Assembly: GCA_013816325.1 (NCBI GenBank)
Contig: JACDEP010000059.1
Coordinates: 1 to 12,257, forward strand
Length of the DNA stretch: 12,257 bases
From: Methylotenera sp.
Lineage (GTDB): Bacteria > Pseudomonadota > Gammaproteobacteria > Burkholderiales > Methylophilaceae
Reading direction: 5' to 3'
Below are positions 1-6,468 of the stretch, piece after piece; within the stretch, counting starts at the first letter, position 1; the number at the start of each line of letters is the position of its first letter. The notes below the pieces were generated by a model. The model was given only the letters and a program-made list of their open reading frames with translations. It did no database searches and was not told where the DNA came from. Position numbers and translations under genes: made by a program.

Positions 1-827
1 CGCATGTTAAGAGCAACGCCGATATGACGGTGGCTTGTATTAATGTGCCCTTAGAAGATGCTAAAGGGTTTGGGGTGCTAGCGGTAGATGACATGGACCG
101 CGTCATTGAGTTCGCAGAAAAGCCAGATCACCCAAAACATATGCCAGATGACCCCACTAAGGCGTTTGCTAGCATGGGCATTTATATTTTTAATGCAAAA
201 TTCTTGTACGAGCAGTTAATCCGTGATGCAGATGACCCGAGATCTACCCATGATTTTGGTGGCGATATAATTCCTTACCTCATTAAGAAATACAAGGTCC
301 AGGCGCATCGATTCACCGATAGTTGCGTAGGTGCAACCAACGAAAATCATTACTGGCGCGATGTTGGTACGATTGATGCATATTGGGAAGCGAACATGGA
401 ACTTACCAAGGTAGTTCCTGAGCTTAATTTATACGATAGCGATTGGCCTATCTGGACGTATCAGGAGCAATTGCCTCCAGCTAAGTTCGTATTCAATAGC
501 GATGGGCGACGGGGGGTGGCAACGGATTCACTAGTTTCAGGTGGTTGCCTGATTAGCGGTGCATCCGTAGATGATTCAGTATTATTTTCCGATGTACGTG
601 TGCATAGTTTTAGTAAAATAGAAGGCTCGGTCATATTGCCTAAAGTCATTGTGAATAGGAATGTGACCTTGAAAAACGTAGTCATTGACCGCGGTTGTAA
701 TATACCTGAAGGTATGCAAATAGGCGTGGATCTTGAGTTAGATGCAAAACGTTTTTATGTGTCTGAGAAGGGTATCACGTTAGTTACGCCAGATATGCTG
801 GGGCAGGACTTATATCGGGTAAAATAG
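1..827 (+). CDS. glgC: Glucose-1-phosphate adenylyltransferase, C-terminal part (5' truncated by window)
   Basis: Makes ADP-glucose and PPi from glucose-1-phosphate and ATP, the committed step of bacterial glycogen synthesis in the cytoplasm. The reading frame is open to the window's left edge (first whole codon at nt 3), and about 275 codons remain of a family that is usually 420-430 residues, so the N-terminal nucleotide-binding part lies outside. Visible hallmarks: the end of the catalytic domain with DMTVACINVP and the IEFAEKP block, whose Lys (nt 120-122) matches the glucose-1-phosphate-binding Lys195 of the E. coli enzyme; YWRDVGTIDAYWEAN (from nt 351); then a left-handed beta-helix of short repeating strands (roughly nt 480-740), the allosteric/oligomerisation domain. 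The ATG at nt 24 is internal, not the start. First gene of a same-strand glucan cluster; 50 nt separate it from the GH57 gene with no terminator. Identification is firm; the allosteric effector cannot be read from this part. Confidence 0.95.
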   Translation, partial: HVKSNADMTVACINVPLEDAKGFGVLAVDDMDRVIEFAEKPDHPKHMPDDPTKAFASMGIYIFNAKFLYEQLIRDADDPRSTHDFGGDIIPYLIKKYKVQAHRFTDSCVGATNENHYWRDVGTIDAYWEANMELTKVVPELNLYDSDWPIWTYQEQLPPAKFVFNSDGRRGVATDSLVSGGCLISGASVDDSVLFSDVRVHSFSKIEGSVILPKVIVNRNVTLKNVVIDRGCNIPEGMQIGVDLELDAKRFYVSEKGITLVTPDMLGQDLYRVK

Positions 828-877
828 ATATAAATCAAAAAAATCTATAAATCAGTACTTTAGAAAGTTATTTATTA

Positions 878-2602
878 GTGAAATCTGTTCGCCCTAAGCT
901 ACACCTTAATTTGTATTGGCATATGCATCAACCCGACTATCGAGATATAGTCACCAATGAATATGTACTTCCTTGGACTTATTTACATGCAATCAAAGAC
1001 TATAGCGATATGGTCTACCATTTGGAACAGAACCCTAAAGCGCGAGTGAGCTTTAATTTTGTGCCTATCTTGCTAGAACAGCTGGAAGACTATACTAATC
1101 AATTCACGAATAATGATATTCGTGACCCGTTGCTGGCTTTGCTGGTGAATAATGAGTTGGATATTATTAGCCCCGCGCAATGCCGTTTGGTCGTGCAAAG
1201 CTGCTTCAAAAGTCATCATGAAAAGATGCTAAGCCCGTTTCCGCATTATCAAAGGCTGTTACAGCTCTATCAATTGGTTGAACCAATGATGGCGGACGAT
1301 CAGTTTTATTATCTCTCAGCACAGTACAAGGCGGATTTACTGGTGTGGTACCACCTGGCGTGGTGCGGCGAAAGCTTGCGCCGCCATAATCTCGTGGTGC
1401 AATCGCTCATGAATAAAGGTGTGCTCTTCACCATAGAGGATCGTCAAAGCTTGTTCCAGGTAATAGGCGAAACGATTAATAACCTGATTCCCCGCTACCG
1501 TGCCCTTATGCAAGCTAAGCAGATTGAAATTTCTACCACCCCTTATTACCACCCAATATTGCCATTATTGCTTGATTTTAAAAGCACCCGTGATGCGATG
1601 CCGGATGCGCCTTTGCCGGAAACCGCGCAATATCCAGGTGGGCAAAGCCGGGCGATCGCACATGTGCTGACAGCTAAAAAATATCATGAGAATCTATTTG
1701 GTGAGCCTCCTCGCGGCATGTGGCCTGCCGAGGGCGGTGTATCGCATGCGGCACTGTCGTTAATGGCTGAAAATGGCATTCAATGGGCCGCAACCGGCCA
1801 GGGTGTGCTTGCGAATAGTCTGCGGAAATGCAATCTCGATGCAACTGACAAAAACGAATATCTGTTTAAGCCTTACCGAATTACCAATGGTGAACAAGAT
1901 ATTTTATGTTTTTTTAGGGATGACCTGCTGTCGGACAAAATTGGATTTGAATACGGGAAAATGCACTCAAGTGATGCGGTCAATGATTTTGTGCATGCCT
2001 TGGAAAGCATTCATTACGCCAATGATAGCCAGACCTCGCAAGTTGTCAGTGTGATACTAGATGGTGAAAATGCTTGGGAATATTATCCTTACAACGGCTT
2101 TTACTTCTTAAAAGAGTTGTATGCAGCGCTATCCAATCATCCTGATATTCAAATGACTACATTTAGCGATATCGTAGATATGTATCAATCGCCTGCCAAA
2201 GGCTTGCTTGCGCCAGTATTACCTGGTATAGCTGCTGGTAGCTGGGTATATGGCACTTTTAGTACTTGGATAGGCAGTAAAGATAAGAACTTAGCTTGGG
2301 ATTTCCTTTGTGATGCAAAGAAAGTCTACGACTACGTGATTGAACAAAATATATTAAATCCGGAAGAAGAGGCTGCCAGTGAGCGCCAACTGGCGATTTG
2401 CGAAGGTTCTGACTGGTTCTGGTGGTTTGGCGACTACAACTCCTCTGACAGTGTTTCCAGCTTCGATAAGCTATATCGTCGAAACCTTATTAACCTTTAC
2501 ACACTTTTAAAGCAGCCAGTGCCTAAAGTGCTTAGTATCGCGATTAGTGCCGGTGGAGGAAATCCTGATGCGGGAGGCACTATGCGACGCGGCCAAGCTT
2601 AG
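878..2602 (+). CDS. Glycoside hydrolase family 57 alpha-glucan hydrolase (alpha-amylase/amylopullulanase type)
   Basis: 574-residue cytoplasmic enzyme (no signal peptide) expected to cleave alpha-glucosidic bonds in glycogen or maltodextrin. The conserved GH57 blocks appear in order: HMHQPDYRD at residues 15-23; GMWPAEGGVS around 281-289, with Glu285 in the position of the catalytic nucleophile; FFRDDLLSDKIGF at 345-357, carrying the acid/base Asp; and LDGENAWEYYPYNG from 394. The length suits the single-domain GH57 forms found in proteobacteria. The start is a GTG with only a weak purine stretch (AGAAAG, 862-867) ahead of it. It is preferred because the first GH57 strand begins about 8 residues in and there is no nearby ATG. 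It lies between glgC and malQ, which points to intracellular glycogen trimming or debranching. GH57 also contains branching enzymes and 4-alpha-glucanotransferases, so hydrolase versus transferase activity is not settled by sequence; family membership is certain. Confidence 0.9.
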   Translation: MKSVRPKLHLNLYWHMHQPDYRDIVTNEYVLPWTYLHAIKDYSDMVYHLEQNPKARVSFNFVPILLEQLEDYTNQFTNNDIRDPLLALLVNNELDIISPAQCRLVVQSCFKSHHEKMLSPFPHYQRLLQLYQLVEPMMADDQFYYLSAQYKADLLVWYHLAWCGESLRRHNLVVQSLMNKGVLFTIEDRQSLFQVIGETINNLIPRYRALMQAKQIEISTTPYYHPILPLLLDFKSTRDAMPDAPLPETAQYPGGQSRAIAHVLTAKKYHENLFGEPPRGMWPAEGGVSHAALSLMAENGIQWAATGQGVLANSLRKCNLDATDKNEYLFKPYRITNGEQDILCFFRDDLLSDKIGFEYGKMHSSDAVNDFVHALESIHYANDSQTSQVVSVILDGENAWEYYPYNGFYFLKELYAALSNHPDIQMTTFSDIVDMYQSPAKGLLAPVLPGIAAGSWVYGTFSTWIGSKDKNLAWDFLCDAKKVYDYVIEQNILNPEEEAASERQLAICEGSDWFWWFGDYNSSDSVSSFDKLYRRNLINLYTLLKQPVPKVLSIAISAGGGNPDAGGTMRRGQA

Positions 2603-2698
2603 CAAGTATGCATTTTATGGCGCATTTATAGTTTGCAATCATTAGATATTTATTGAGTTTTTATGCATTATTTTGAAATTTTATCACTGTAAAAGCAC

Positions 2699-4207
2699 AT
2701 GACTGAACCTATCAACATAGCGCATCTTAGGCAACGCCAAGCGGGCATTCTATTGCACATAAGCTCCTTGCCTAGCGCCTATGGAGTGGGAGACTTGGGC
2801 CTAGAAGCCCTGAGATTTATTGATCTTCTTAGTAAACTTGGGGTAAAGGTATGGCAAATATTGCCGATCAATATGCCGCATGCCGATAACTCGCCGTACC
2901 AGTGCTTATCTGCACATGCCGGAAATCCGGATTTTATCAGTTTAGAAACATTAGAATTCCAGGGTTTGTTGAGTAAGGAAGACCTTGCAGAGCCGGTAGT
3001 GAATAAATCAAAATTGCTAATTAAAGCCTACCAAGCTTTTCATCAGCAAGATAAACCCCCGCTCCATTTGCAATTCAGCGAGTTTTGCACGAAAGAAGCG
3101 CATTGGTTGGATGATTTCGCTTTGTTTTTGGCGCTAAGGGTCCAATTCAACCAACTAGGTTGGGCCTATTGGCCGGAGGTCTATAAATGCCGTGATGAAA
3201 TCACGATGCAGATGGCAAAAACTGAACTGGTAGAAGAAATCGCTGCCATTAAATTCACCCAATTTATCTTCTTCAATCAATGGATGGCTTTGAAAAGTTA
3301 TGCAGGCAGCAAAGGCATCCAATTCTTTGGCGATATTCCTATCTTCGTGGCGTATGACAGTGCGGATGTATGGGCAAATTCAAATTTATTCAAACTGGAT
3401 GAAGCTAAGAACATGACCGTGGTAGCGGGTGTGCCGCCAGATTATTTTTCAGCAACCGGGCAGCGCTGGGGAAATCCGCATTACAACTGGGAAGTGATGC
3501 AGTCAGAGGATTTTAGCTGGTGGGTATCTCGCATGACTACACAAAACGCATTGTTTGACATGGTGCGTATCGATCATTTCAGGGGTCTGGAAGCGGCTTG
3601 GGAAATTCCTATCAATGAAGAAACAGCATTTAACGGCCATTGGGTCGAGGCGCCTGGCTGTTCATTGTTAAAAGCCATTAAGCGCTCTTTACCTAGTATT
3701 ACCCTGATTGCCGAAGACTTAGGCATTATTACCGAAGAAGTTGAAGCGTTGAGGGAGAGTTATCATCTGCCCGGCATGAAGATACTCCAGTTCGCATTTA
3801 GTGGCCAGGAAGATAATCCTTATCTACCGCAAAATATTGAAGTGGATAGCGTAGTTTATACCGGCACTCATGATAATGACACAACCATAGGCTGGTACCA
3901 GTCGCTGGATGATTATCACCGCGAACAAGTGCATGCCTATCTTCGTAGTGTTTATTCGCATGATCACCAAGTAAACATGCCGCGGGATTTGATTGAACTG
4001 GCTTTTGGAACTAAAGCTTACTTAGCCATTATTCCTATGCAGGATCTGCTTGCATTGGATGGTCATCACCGTATGAATACACCTGGTACTGCTTCAGGAA
4101 ACTGGAACTGGCGTTTTGATTGGAGCCAACTGACCACAGAGCAAGAAGAGTTCTTCGCCGGTGTGGTGGAGCGTACTGGCAGGAAAAATAACCCATCTGC
4201 AATATGA
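2699..4207 (+). CDS. malQ: 4-alpha-glucanotransferase (amylomaltase, GH77)
   Basis: Transfers 1,4-alpha-glucan segments between maltodextrins and releases free glucose; cytoplasmic, acts in glycogen/maltodextrin turnover. 502 residues, the size of the compact Thermus-type amylomaltases rather than the roughly 690-residue E. coli MalQ. Visible motifs: GILLHISSLPS near residue 16; GDIPIFVAYDSADVW from 211; VRIDHFRG with Asp292 as the nucleophile; LIAEDLG with Glu339 as the acid/base; YTGTHDNDT with His391-Asp392, the conserved transition-state pair; MNTPGT near the C-terminus. All three catalytic carboxylates are intact. The ATG has no clear Shine-Dalgarno sequence (the sequence before it is TCACTGTAAAAGCAC), so translation may be weak. 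It sits 96 nt after the GH57 gene, in AT-rich DNA without a terminator, and overlaps the next gene by ATGA, implying translational coupling to the glucokinase that uses its glucose product. Confidence 0.95.
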   Translation: MTEPINIAHLRQRQAGILLHISSLPSAYGVGDLGLEALRFIDLLSKLGVKVWQILPINMPHADNSPYQCLSAHAGNPDFISLETLEFQGLLSKEDLAEPVVNKSKLLIKAYQAFHQQDKPPLHLQFSEFCTKEAHWLDDFALFLALRVQFNQLGWAYWPEVYKCRDEITMQMAKTELVEEIAAIKFTQFIFFNQWMALKSYAGSKGIQFFGDIPIFVAYDSADVWANSNLFKLDEAKNMTVVAGVPPDYFSATGQRWGNPHYNWEVMQSEDFSWWVSRMTTQNALFDMVRIDHFRGLEAAWEIPINEETAFNGHWVEAPGCSLLKAIKRSLPSITLIAEDLGIITEEVEALRESYHLPGMKILQFAFSGQEDNPYLPQNIEVDSVVYTGTHDNDTTIGWYQSLDDYHREQVHAYLRSVYSHDHQVNMPRDLIELAFGTKAYLAIIPMQDLLALDGHHRMNTPGTASGNWNWRFDWSQLTTEQEEFFAGVVERTGRKNNPSAI

Positions 4208-5151
4208 CCAAGCTCATCGGAATAGATGTTGGCGGCACTAACTTGCGTTTGGGCATAGTTCAGTATTTTGATCATCAAGCCGTATTGTTAGAAGAAGCTC
4301 GCTTTCAGGCTGATTTCTCGGATTATTGTAAGTCTCATCCTGCAGATATCGCTTGCCAGAAAATTCTAAGTACCATTGCTTCAGCCATCAGTAGCGTTCA
4401 GGAAAAGCACGCTGATATCCTGGCAGTCGGCATAGGCTTTCCTGGCTTTATCGATCCAATCACGCAAACAATCTCCCAATCTCCTAATTTACCTGGCTTG
4501 CGTAACGTAGATTTGAGCAATGATCTGCAACGGCTTATTGCTTTACCCGTTATCACTCAAAACGATGCCCTAGCCGCCGCCTATGGTGAATACATGAGCC
4601 TGGGCAATGACCTACAGAATATGATTTATCTTGGGCTGGGAACAGGCGTGGGAGGTGGTTTGATTTTGAATGGTCTACCATTCCAAGGGCAGCATGGCGT
4701 TGCCATGGAAGTGGGGCATATTATTACTCAGCCGCAAGGGCGCTTGTGTGGTTGTGGTAATCGAGGCTGCATGGAGCAATACGCTTCTGCAACTGGTGTA
4801 GCTAACAGTTATTTTGATAGTACTGGGCAGCAGTTAGAAGCAGTCGATATAGCTGAGCGGGCTAATCAGGGCGACGCACAGGCTATTGCCGCCTATGAGC
4901 TAGCGGGGATTTCTTTAGCTCAAGCACTGGCACATATCCTTAAAACCATTGATGTGACGGATATACTGATAGGTGGTGGCATGAGTGCTGCATGGCCATT
5001 GATGCAGGCTAAATTTATCCAGCAACTGGAACAAGACCTGATTCCTGCTTTACGAGGTAAGATGAATATTCATCTAGCCAGCTTGGATGACCAGGCGGGC
5101 ATGATAGGGGCGGCTTTGTTAGCGTATGGCCACCAGCAAACTCTTCCATAG
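4204..5151 (+). CDS. ROK-family glucokinase
   Basis: Predicted to phosphorylate glucose to glucose-6-phosphate with ATP. 315 residues of standard ROK layout: the N-terminal phosphate-binding loop IGIDVGGTNLRLG (residues 5-17); the catalytic Asp121 in QNDALAAAYGE; LGLGTGVGGG for nucleotide binding; and the zinc-binding site formed by His172 (EVGH) and Cys182, Cys184, Cys189 (CGCGNRGC) followed by Glu191. There is no N-terminal helix-turn-helix, so it is an enzyme and not a ROK repressor. The ATG overlaps the malQ stop (ATGA); an AGGA about 20 nt upstream is too distant to be a normal ribosome site, which supports coupled translation. Context (glucose released by MalQ) makes glucose the likely substrate; fructose or N-acetyl sugars remain possible for ROK kinases. 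No intrinsic terminator is visible in the 47 nt between its stop and the next promoter. Confidence 0.88.
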   Translation: MTKLIGIDVGGTNLRLGIVQYFDHQAVLLEEARFQADFSDYCKSHPADIACQKILSTIASAISSVQEKHADILAVGIGFPGFIDPITQTISQSPNLPGLRNVDLSNDLQRLIALPVITQNDALAAAYGEYMSLGNDLQNMIYLGLGTGVGGGLILNGLPFQGQHGVAMEVGHIITQPQGRLCGCGNRGCMEQYASATGVANSYFDSTGQQLEAVDIAERANQGDAQAIAAYELAGISLAQALAHILKTIDVTDILIGGGMSAAWPLMQAKFIQQLEQDLIPALRGKMNIHLASLDDQAGMIGAALLAYGHQQTLP

Positions 5152-5198
5152 TCTTCATTTCACACTTTGTTTTCTAGCGCTATTGAAATTTAAAAAAA

Positions 5199-5227
5199 TT
5201 TACAGTACGTATGACCCTGAGTATACT
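5199..5227 (+). promoter_or_regulatory. Sigma-70-type promoter for the EpsA-family regulator
   Basis: TTTACA at 5199-5204 and TATACT at 5222-5227 are separated by exactly 17 nt, each matching 5 of 6 consensus bases. Transcription would begin near 5234, giving a short leader to the ATG at 5268. The leader contains a small hairpin (TGGAC-TTT-GTCCA, 5237-5249) directly before the ribosome binding site. This separates the regulator gene from the upstream glucan operon. Confidence 0.6.
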
Positions 5228-5252
5228 TTCTTCAGGTGGACTTTGTCCAAAC

Positions 5253-5258
5253 AGGGGG
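5253..5258 (+). promoter_or_regulatory. Ribosome binding site deciding the regulator's start
   Basis: AGGGGG lies 9 nt before the ATG at 5268. The alternative in-frame ATG at 5211 has no purine-rich site before it (sequence TTTACAGTACGT) and lies between the -35 and -10 elements of the predicted promoter, so it would not be on the mRNA. Confidence 0.6.
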
Positions 5259-5267
5259 CGCATAATA

Positions 5268-6029
5268 ATGGAAGCTAACAATTTAAATCTGGAAAAAATA
5301 TTTTCAATCATTAAGCACTCTTATTCGATTGATAAACATATCGATTTTTTTAATTGGCTGCAAAATAGCGTAAATGAAATTTTGCCCCATAACTTATTAT
5401 TGGCAAGCTGGGGAGATTTTGAAAATACTCTAGAATCCAATAACCTCAGTTACGATGTAGCATCAAACTTAACGGGAATCAGTACGCAGATGGTGCTGGA
5501 CTTAGCAGCGGAAGTCGATGATTTGATGATGTATCTTCATGGGCACTGGATAGAAAACGACCGTCGCTGGTACGTGATTAATCAGCTTCAATCGCGTCAT
5601 GATGGTAATCTGCCTATGGATTTCATCAGCAAACTTAATCAAACCAATTCATTACTTGTATATGGAGTTAGTGATGTACGTGGTAGTAATGAGTGTTTAT
5701 ATGTATTCTTCAATGAGCCAGCTATTTTTGATGTCGGCGATTCTGTGATGGGGTTAATCATGCCCCATATTGATACTGTGCTTAGGAAAATTCAACATAT
5801 TGAGCCTATTGAAATGCCTAACGCTTTAGCTACTGTTGCGCGAGTATTTTCTGAACTAAGTGCTCGAGAGCTGGAAATCATTCATTGGGTAAAATCAGGT
5901 AAGACCAATACTGAAATTGGGATGATTTTGGAAATTAGTCAAAACACTGTTAAAAGTCATTTAAAACGTATATTCCATAAACTCAATGTGACGCGCCGCG
6001 CTCAGGCGGTTGCAATGCTGTCTAACTAG
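5268..6029 (+). CDS. epsA: LuxR-type transcriptional regulator, EpsA family (PEP-CTERM/XrtB-associated exopolysaccharide regulator)
   Basis: 253-residue DNA-binding regulator. The N-terminal part (about residues 1-175) carries features I recognise from the EpsA family: HIDFFNWLQ, then LPHNLLLASWGDF, YDVAS, and VYGVSDVRGSNECLYVFF. The C-terminal part (about 195-251) is a LuxR/GerE helix-turn-helix: ELSARELEIIHWV, GKTNTEIG, ISQNTVKSHLKRIFHKL. There is no receiver domain with a phosphoacceptor Asp. EpsA was named in a methanolan-producing Methylobacillus, and relatives usually lie near exopolysaccharide or exosortase genes. No such genes are in this window; the nearest genes make and degrade glycogen. 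The start at 5268 is chosen for its AGGGGG site and the promoter upstream; a 19-residue longer form from 5211 is open but unlikely. Its stop is 1 nt from that of the convergent S4 gene. HTH assignment is firm, EpsA subfamily probable, target genes unknown. Confidence 0.8.
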   Translation: MEANNLNLEKIFSIIKHSYSIDKHIDFFNWLQNSVNEILPHNLLLASWGDFENTLESNNLSYDVASNLTGISTQMVLDLAAEVDDLMMYLHGHWIENDRRWYVINQLQSRHDGNLPMDFISKLNQTNSLLVYGVSDVRGSNECLYVFFNEPAIFDVGDSVMGLIMPHIDTVLRKIQHIEPIEMPNALATVARVFSELSARELEIIHWVKSGKTNTEIGMILEISQNTVKSHLKRIFHKLNVTRRAQAVAMLSN

Positions 6030-6030
6030 A

Positions 6031-6246
6031 TTATTTAACGATAATTTGAGAGTTGTCGAGCAGAATAATTTGTCCTGAACGGATCTTCGCGGTTTTTCTA
6101 GTTTCTAGTTGGCCATCTACTTTTACCAAGCCTTCTGCTACCATGGCTTTGCCGCGGCCACCACTGTCTGCCAAACCTACTAATTTGAGTAAGTTGCAAA
6201 GCTCGATATAATCTGTGGTTAATTCGAATTCAATGTTTTGTGACAT
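6031..6246 (-). CDS. ybcJ: Small S4-domain RNA-binding protein (YbcJ family)
   Basis: 71 residues that are almost entirely one S4 RNA-binding fold (about residues 13-60). ELCNLLKLVGLADSGGRGK, then AEGLVKVDG and ETRKTAKIRSGQ, follow E. coli YbcJ closely along its whole length (70 residues there). Proteins of this group are thought to bind structured RNA, perhaps on ribosomes; no catalytic domain is attached and no precise role is known. The start ATG (6244-6246) has only a weak upstream purine stretch. It lies 45 nt downstream of a tRNA-Leu gene on the same strand with no terminator between them, so it may be transcribed from the tRNA promoter. Its stop codon is separated from the stop of the convergent regulator gene by one base. 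Confidence 0.88.
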   Translation of the reverse strand: MSQNIEFELTTDYIELCNLLKLVGLADSGGRGKAMVAEGLVKVDGQLETRKTAKIRSGQIILLDNSQIIVK

Positions 6247-6291
6247 ATTTAGAGTTCAATGAATAGGGTAGAATAGTGCAACTGTAATGAG

Positions 6292-6376
6292 TGGTGCCCG
6301 GAAGAGGACTCGAACCTCCACATCTTTCGATACTAGTACCTGAAACTAGCGCGTCTACCAATTCCGCCATCTGGGC
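6292..6376 (-). tRNA. tRNA-Leu (anticodon CAG)
   Basis: On the minus strand the 85-nt sequence folds as a class II tRNA and ends in an encoded CCA (6292-6294). The anticodon stem is CTAGT/ACTAG (5 bp) around the loop TTCAGGT, giving anticodon CAG, which reads CUG. The D arm contains the GGCGGAATTGGTAGACGC block typical of bacterial tRNA-Leu. The variable arm is a short hairpin with a GAAA loop, and the T arm is GGAGG-TTCGAGT-CCTCT. The acceptor stem GCCCAGA/TCCGGGC pairs except at the fifth position, an A-C mismatch (nt 6372 with 6300). It sits between divergent rnr and same-strand ybcJ. Confidence 0.96.
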
Positions 6377-6468
6377 ATATGATTTTTATCACTTTAGCAT
6401 GTCTAATTATTCATGACTATGCCACGTGATAAAGGCGTCGAATTTTATATTAAAGGTAAGCTTTGTCA

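Noticed and set aside
4035..4278. Two overlapping minus-strand open frames across the malQ/glucokinase junction
   Set aside because: Both are antisense to well-supported genes with an ATGA overlap, and neither has a ribosome site or family match.
5211..5267. Upstream in-frame ATG extending the EpsA-family regulator by 19 residues
   Set aside because: It has no ribosome site, overlaps the -35/-10 spacer of a good promoter, and the extra residues (Cys/Gly/Ser-rich) do not resemble the family N-terminus.
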